A stretch of 64,000 nt of DNA from Hymenobacter siberiensis (GTDB lineage Bacteria; Bacteroidota; Bacteroidia; Cytophagales; Hymenobacteraceae): assembly GCF_018967865.2 (NCBI RefSeq), contig NZ_JAHLZY020000001.1:3534001-3598000 (forward strand), in the 5' to 3' direction. The position numbers and the translations under genes are program-made. Every line of letters begins with the position of its first letter. The stretch's first letter is position 1. The notes under the pieces are model-generated. The model made no database searches. It was not told the DNA's origin and worked only from the letters and a program-made list of their open reading frames with translations. Below, piece by piece: positions 60,504-64,000 of this stretch.

Positions 60504-62135
60504 ATAAGTGACTATTGCTGTTTTTCAATTGCTGGTAAGCCTGCCAGTCGGCGTAGGTGAAGCCCTGCCAGCCGGTTTGGGCCCGGTGGTGCGCCTGCCA
60601 TTCAACCACGGCCGCGTTGAGGTGCTGCTGGGCAGCGGCGGCCATGATGGCGGTGGCATTGCCGTATTCATCGGCGGTGGTGAGGTGGGCGGCGGCATCG
60701 AGCGCGCTGCGGTGGGCTACCAGCGTGGGCAGCGTGCGGCCGGGCATGGCCAGCAGAAAGCCAATATCGACGCTGCGGAAGCGGGCCTGGAGGTTGTACT
60801 CCGCAATCCAGACCTCCCAGTTGCCGGCGGCCAGTAGCAGCAGCACCGCATAAGCGGCCAGCGAATTGAGGCGTACGAGGCTGTAGGCCGAGCGGCGCTG
60901 CCAGATTTTGAGCAGCACCATGGCCAGCCCAAAAAACACCAGCAGCAGGAAGAAGCACACCCCAATGCGCTTGTAGGCAATCCCGCTGTTCAGAATATAG
61001 TAATAATTGCGCAGGCCCACCGAGGCAGCCAGCACGACATTTTGGGCCACCCACACCGTGGCGCCCCAGCGCAGCCACGGCAGACCGGGCGCATAAAAAT
61101 TCAGGTTGCGACGGAAGAACCACAGCACGATGCCCATGGCCAGCAGGATGCTGAAGATGAGCACATACGTGCCTTCGTGCACGAACTGCGCCAGGTCGAA
61201 CATCGGCGCGGGCTCGAACCCAAACCAGAGCCAATTGATATCGATGGCATTCACCGCTAGCAGCAGCACATTCACCAGCCCGAAAACGGCGGCGGCGACC
61301 AGAAATTCCTTGCGCAAATCGAGCATCCGGGTGTTGCGGAAGCCGAAATCGGGCCGGCGCACCCCGAAGGAGGCCACCCGGTCGCGCTGCCGCCGCACAA
61401 ACTCCCCGAAGCGTGATTCGTGGTCGGCGAAGTAGTACACCGGCACCACTATCACCACCCCGGCCGTTACCAGAAAGCCCAGCGCGATAAACAGCAGGTG
61501 GCCCAAGGAGATATCGGGCAGCAACCGCACCAACCACTCGCCCAGCCGCGCCAGCGCCTGGCTGCTCAGGGCCTCGTGGCGCGGGTTGGCCACCGCGAAG
61601 AGCAGGTGAAAAGCCCCCAGAATGCCCAGCGGCACCAGAAAAAAGCGGCCGTAGAACCAGCTGCGGCGCATGCCCGCCCCGGTATTGCGCGGAGCCCGCC
61701 CCCCAACACTATGCGCAACTAGGCTTTTGCCAGGCTATTAGCAGCCGTTAGCAGGGCATAGAGCACCAGCTTCAGGTGCGGCTGGTTCACGTAGCCCAGC
61801 AGCATCAGCAACGAGGCCATACAGGCCAGCGCCGCCACCGCCGAACCATATACCGCCATCATGGCGGCCCCAAACAGGCTGCCGCCCACCATCAGCCAGA
61901 AGGAGCCGGAGCGGCGCACCGCCGCGTGGCGCGGTAGCAGCACAAACTGCACCACCAGCACAAACAACTTGAATACCAGCATATTTATCCCGCCGCCCTC
62001 GCGCCAGAAAAGCCAGTCGAATAGCACTACGCCCAGCGGCAGCAATGCCTTCTAGATGGTTGAAAGTGACGCTGCAGCCGTGGTTTGCAGCTGGGCCGTA
62101 TCCGAATGGGCGGAAACAGGAATGACCGGGTTCAT
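60469..62135 (-). pseudogene. DUF4173-type membrane protein gene with stop, frameshift and MITE tail
   Basis: Piece 1 starts at ATG 62135 (MNPVIPVSAHSDTAAQLQTT) and meets an in-frame TAG at 62052-62054 (CAG would be Gln); the frame goes on LLPLGVVLFDWLFWREGGGI and LLMLLGYVNQPHLKLVLYAL to a stop at 61719. One A missing in GCAAAAGCC near 61722-61730 would shift to SLVAHSVGG and into piece 2 (MRRSWFYGRFFLVPLGILGA, FVHEGTYVLIFSILLAMGIV, NYYYILNSGIAYKRIGVCFF), the DUF4173 core with many membrane helices. The last 12 residues (YRTYAVEALTN) are written by the MITE. The protein is very unlikely to be functional. Confidence 0.75.
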
Positions 62136-62285
62136 GAACAATCAGTTAGATGAAGAATAGATTTAAGGCCGCTAAATGAGCCGGGCCAGCAGCTGGAATA
62201 AATCGAAGAACCAATCTTAAAAAAACTTTGCTATTCAAAGTTACTAGTCAAAAAAAAGAGCCTGACTTGCTCCTTTCTCAAAAAA

Positions 62286-62579
62286 TCAGGGCCGCAGCAG
62301 CTTCTCCAGCGTGGCCAGGTGCTGCTGAAACGCGGCCTTGCCGGCGGCGGTAGCGGTGTAAGTCGTGTTGGGTTTCTTGCCGATAAACTGCTTGCTGACG
62401 AGGACGTATTCGGCTTTTTCGAGGGCGGCTACGTGGCTGGCAAGGTTGCCATCGGTCAGGTCGAGCACTTCTTTTAAGTCGTTGAAGCTCACAGAATCGT
62501 TGGCCAACAGCACGGCCATTACGCCCAGCCGCACGCGGTGGTCAAAGGCCTTATTGAGAGTGTGGATGAGGTGCTTCAC
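62286..62579 (-). CDS. Winged-helix transcriptional regulator (HTH_34 type)
   Basis: A 97-residue DNA-binding protein: LIHTLNKAFDHRVRLGVMAV, LLANDSVSFNDLKEVLDLTD, GNLASHVAALEKAEYVLVSK and GKKPNTTYTATAAGKAAFQQ. The DLTDGNLASHVAALEKAEYV helix-turn-helix is the recognition unit of this MarR/ArsR-like family. It follows the membrane-protein gene on the same strand by 15 bases, a common pairing in which the regulator controls the membrane protein. The ligand is unknown. Confidence 0.85.
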   Translation of the reverse strand: MKHLIHTLNKAFDHRVRLGVMAVLLANDSVSFNDLKEVLDLTDGNLASHVAALEKAEYVLVSKQFIGKKPNTTYTATAAGKAAFQQHLATLEKLLRP

Positions 62580-62594
62580 CGAGTTGCTGCGGGG

Positions 62595-63260
62595 TTATTG
62601 GGCCGAGGTGCCGGCCGCGCCCGGCCGCTCGTAGCGGTTATACATCAGCAGGCCGTAGCCAATGTGGCCCAGGCCAAAGCCGAGTGCAAAGTAAGCCAAG
62701 CCCCAGCCGGGCTGCAGCATGGCCAGCAGCCCAAGTCCGATTTGGCTGAGGCCCAGCAAACGAATTTCGTCGAGGGTGTACTTGCTGGCGTTGAGCAGCG
62801 CGAGGCCGTAGAACAGCAGCAGGCACGGCACCACCATGCCCGCATCGCCGCCCAGGTACAGGCGCAGGCAGAACAGCTCGCCCGCCACCAGCGGCACGGC
62901 CAGGGCCACGGCCAGCCGGCGTGCCGGGCTGCTCCACAGGGTTTGCCCGCTGCTGTGGGTGCGGCGCCGAGTAAAAAACACGGCCACCAGCAGCGCCGCC
63001 GCAATCATACCGCCCGCCAGCAGCAGCAGAAACGGCAGGGCTGCCCGCCGTTCCGGCTCCGAGGCCTGCATCAGGCGCAGGTAGCCGTCGGGAAATTCGC
63101 TTTGCAAATAGAAGTGGCCCGCCGCCGACCCCAGCAGCGCCACCACGCCCGCCCCTACCCCACTCAGGCCCGAGAGCGACAAAAAGCGCGAGCTGCGCTC
63201 CATAATAGCGCGGATTTCGGTGAGCTGAGCAAGGGGGTCGGGAGCAGCGGCGGACTTCAT
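62595..63260 (-). CDS. Polytopic membrane protein paired with the regulator
   Basis: A 221-residue protein. The N-terminus DPLAQLTEIRAIMERSSRFL and SLSGLSGVGAGVVALLGSAA is conserved in Bacteroidota proteins that accompany small winged-helix regulators. About six helices follow (FLLLLAGGMIAAALLVAVFF, LAVALAVPLVAGELFCLRLY, VVPCLLLFYGLALLNASKYT, FALGFGLGHIGYGLLMYNRY). Role unknown; sensing or transport is guesswork. ATG 63260 is chosen; the earlier in-frame ATGs would add a non-hydrophobic stretch. Confidence 0.7.
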   Translation of the reverse strand: MKSAAAPDPLAQLTEIRAIMERSSRFLSLSGLSGVGAGVVALLGSAAGHFYLQSEFPDGYLRLMQASEPERRAALPFLLLLAGGMIAAALLVAVFFTRRRTHSSGQTLWSSPARRLAVALAVPLVAGELFCLRLYLGGDAGMVVPCLLLFYGLALLNASKYTLDEIRLLGLSQIGLGLLAMLQPGWGLAYFALGFGLGHIGYGLLMYNRYERPGAAGTSAQ

Positions 63261-63549
63261 ATTTTTCGAAGTGCTTTGTAATGCAAAGTTTATAAAAAGA
63301 GTTGATGTATTTGTCATGCTTCCACCAAATTTTATTCTCAATGCCTGCCGCCCCCGCAGCTATTGCCCAGCCCAAGTTAGCGCCTACACAATCGGGGGAA
63401 GCAGCGCTTTGCTCAATACTTGCATCTACGGGACAGGATTCGTAATTCTCCGGTGGCGGAGGCGGGGTTGGATTTGGCCTGCTTACAGCAGTTTTCAGCG
63501 CATCAACCTACTGTCCAAATACTAAGCATACCCCAACTCACCGGTCAGC

Positions 63550-64000
63550 CTACGCCGATTCGGCGGGAAACAGCAGGGTAAACGTGGTGCCCCGGCCCAG
63601 CTCGCTGGCCACGCTCACCTCGATGTGCAGTAGACCGCAAGCCTTGGCCACAATGGACAAGCCCAGCCCGGTACCGCCGATTTGCTTGTGCGCCAGCGCA
63701 TCGGACCGAAAAAGCGGGTCGAAAATCCGCGCCAAATCCTCCGGCCGAATGCCGATACCCTCGTCGCTGATGGTGCAGCGCAGGTGCGCTGCGGGCCGCG
63801 AGAAACCCACGGTGATGGCAGAGCCGGCAGGCGAATACTTAATGGCATTGGCCAGCAGGTTGTCCAGAATCAAATCGACCAGAAATGGGTCTGACACGAT
63901 GGGCGGCAGGTCACCGTCTTCCACATCGACGCGGATGTGCTTGGCACTGAGGTCGACGCGGTGGCGATGCAGCACATCGTGCACGCAGCTGAGCACCGAC
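63550..64000 (-). CDS. Sensor histidine kinase, C-terminal ATPase domain (5' end beyond window)
   Basis: About 150 residues are visible. N box LVDLILDNLLANAIKYSPAG, G1 DEGIGIRPEDLARIFDPLFR and G2 QIGGTGLGLSIVAKACGLLH define the HATPase_c domain, ending GRGTTFTLLFPAESA. The dimerisation helix with the phospho-accepting histidine lies upstream, off the window. It phosphorylates a response regulator on an unknown cue. The 289-base gap to the membrane-protein gene (63261-63549) holds no gene that can be supported. Confidence 0.88.
   Translation of the reverse strand, partial: SVLSCVHDVLHRHRVDLSAKHIRVDVEDGDLPPIVSDPFLVDLILDNLLANAIKYSPAGSAITVGFSRPAAHLRCTISDEGIGIRPEDLARIFDPLFRSDALAHKQIGGTGLGLSIVAKACGLLHIEVSVASELGRGTTFTLLFPAESA

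Noticed and set aside
12920..62054. In-frame TAG/TAA as recoding or readthrough
   Set aside because: Many intact genes here end in TAG or TAA (for example rpsP and trmD end in TAG), and two of the three affected genes also carry other lesions.

Overview
The window looks like a chromosomal segment of a high-GC Bacteroidota bacterium, most like the Hymenobacteraceae. The evidence is Bacteroidota-type promoters (TAnnTTTG at -7, twice with a TTG about 20 bases upstream), families typical of that phylum (DUF5916, DUF5723, DUF2490, DUF4173, TIGR01777, a large LptD-like protein), an S16 with a long Ala/Glu tail, and many intergenic palindromic repeats. No tRNA, rRNA or CRISPR array was seen.

Layout. 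1-9 kb: a YncE/phosphoesterase lipoprotein (cut by the window edge), an L,D-transpeptidase, a GT87-like membrane enzyme, a secreted beta-propeller, an outer-membrane DUF5723 protein and MeaB. 9-17 kb: a DUF5916 protein, a BlaI-type repressor with three palindromic operators beside a broken M56/BlaR1-like sensor gene, FolB and a DivIVA-domain protein. 17-26 kb: a WD40 protein, a phosphopantetheinyl transferase, a redoxin, then a decayed stretch (AraC fragment, alpha/beta hydrolase split by an IS5-type element, two frameshifted aldo/keto reductases, a truncated poxB) around an intact transglutaminase-like gene. 26-32.5 kb: a four-gene unit of two TerB_C-like paralogues, a BrxD-like ATPase and an Lhr-like helicase, the best candidate for a little-described defence or DNA-processing system. 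32.5-34 kb: three gene remnants. 34-42 kb: SHOCT and HTH-like proteins, a J-domain protein, a zeta-toxin-type kinase with a small partner, a methylcrotonyl-CoA carboxylase subunit, an MCE protein and an amidase. 42-52 kb: lptD, panB, an RluA-type pseudouridine synthase, a desaturase and the rpsP-rimM-trmD-rplS cluster. 52-64 kb: QueD-like and FolE enzymes, an epimerase, a ParE-type toxin-antitoxin pair, PBP1A, small membrane proteins, a broken DUF4173 gene ending inside a MITE, a winged-helix regulator pair and the end of a histidine kinase.

Two themes stand out. First, the number of broken genes is high: eleven are truncated, frameshifted, carry a premature stop or are interrupted, and three of the stops are each one C-to-T change from a Gln codon. 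Second, several families of 40-130 bp inverted repeats fill the gaps, and in at least four places they supply the 3' end of a reading frame. Some single-base shifts could be assembly errors; the IS insertion with its 4-bp duplication, the gene fragments and the nonsense codons are harder to explain that way.
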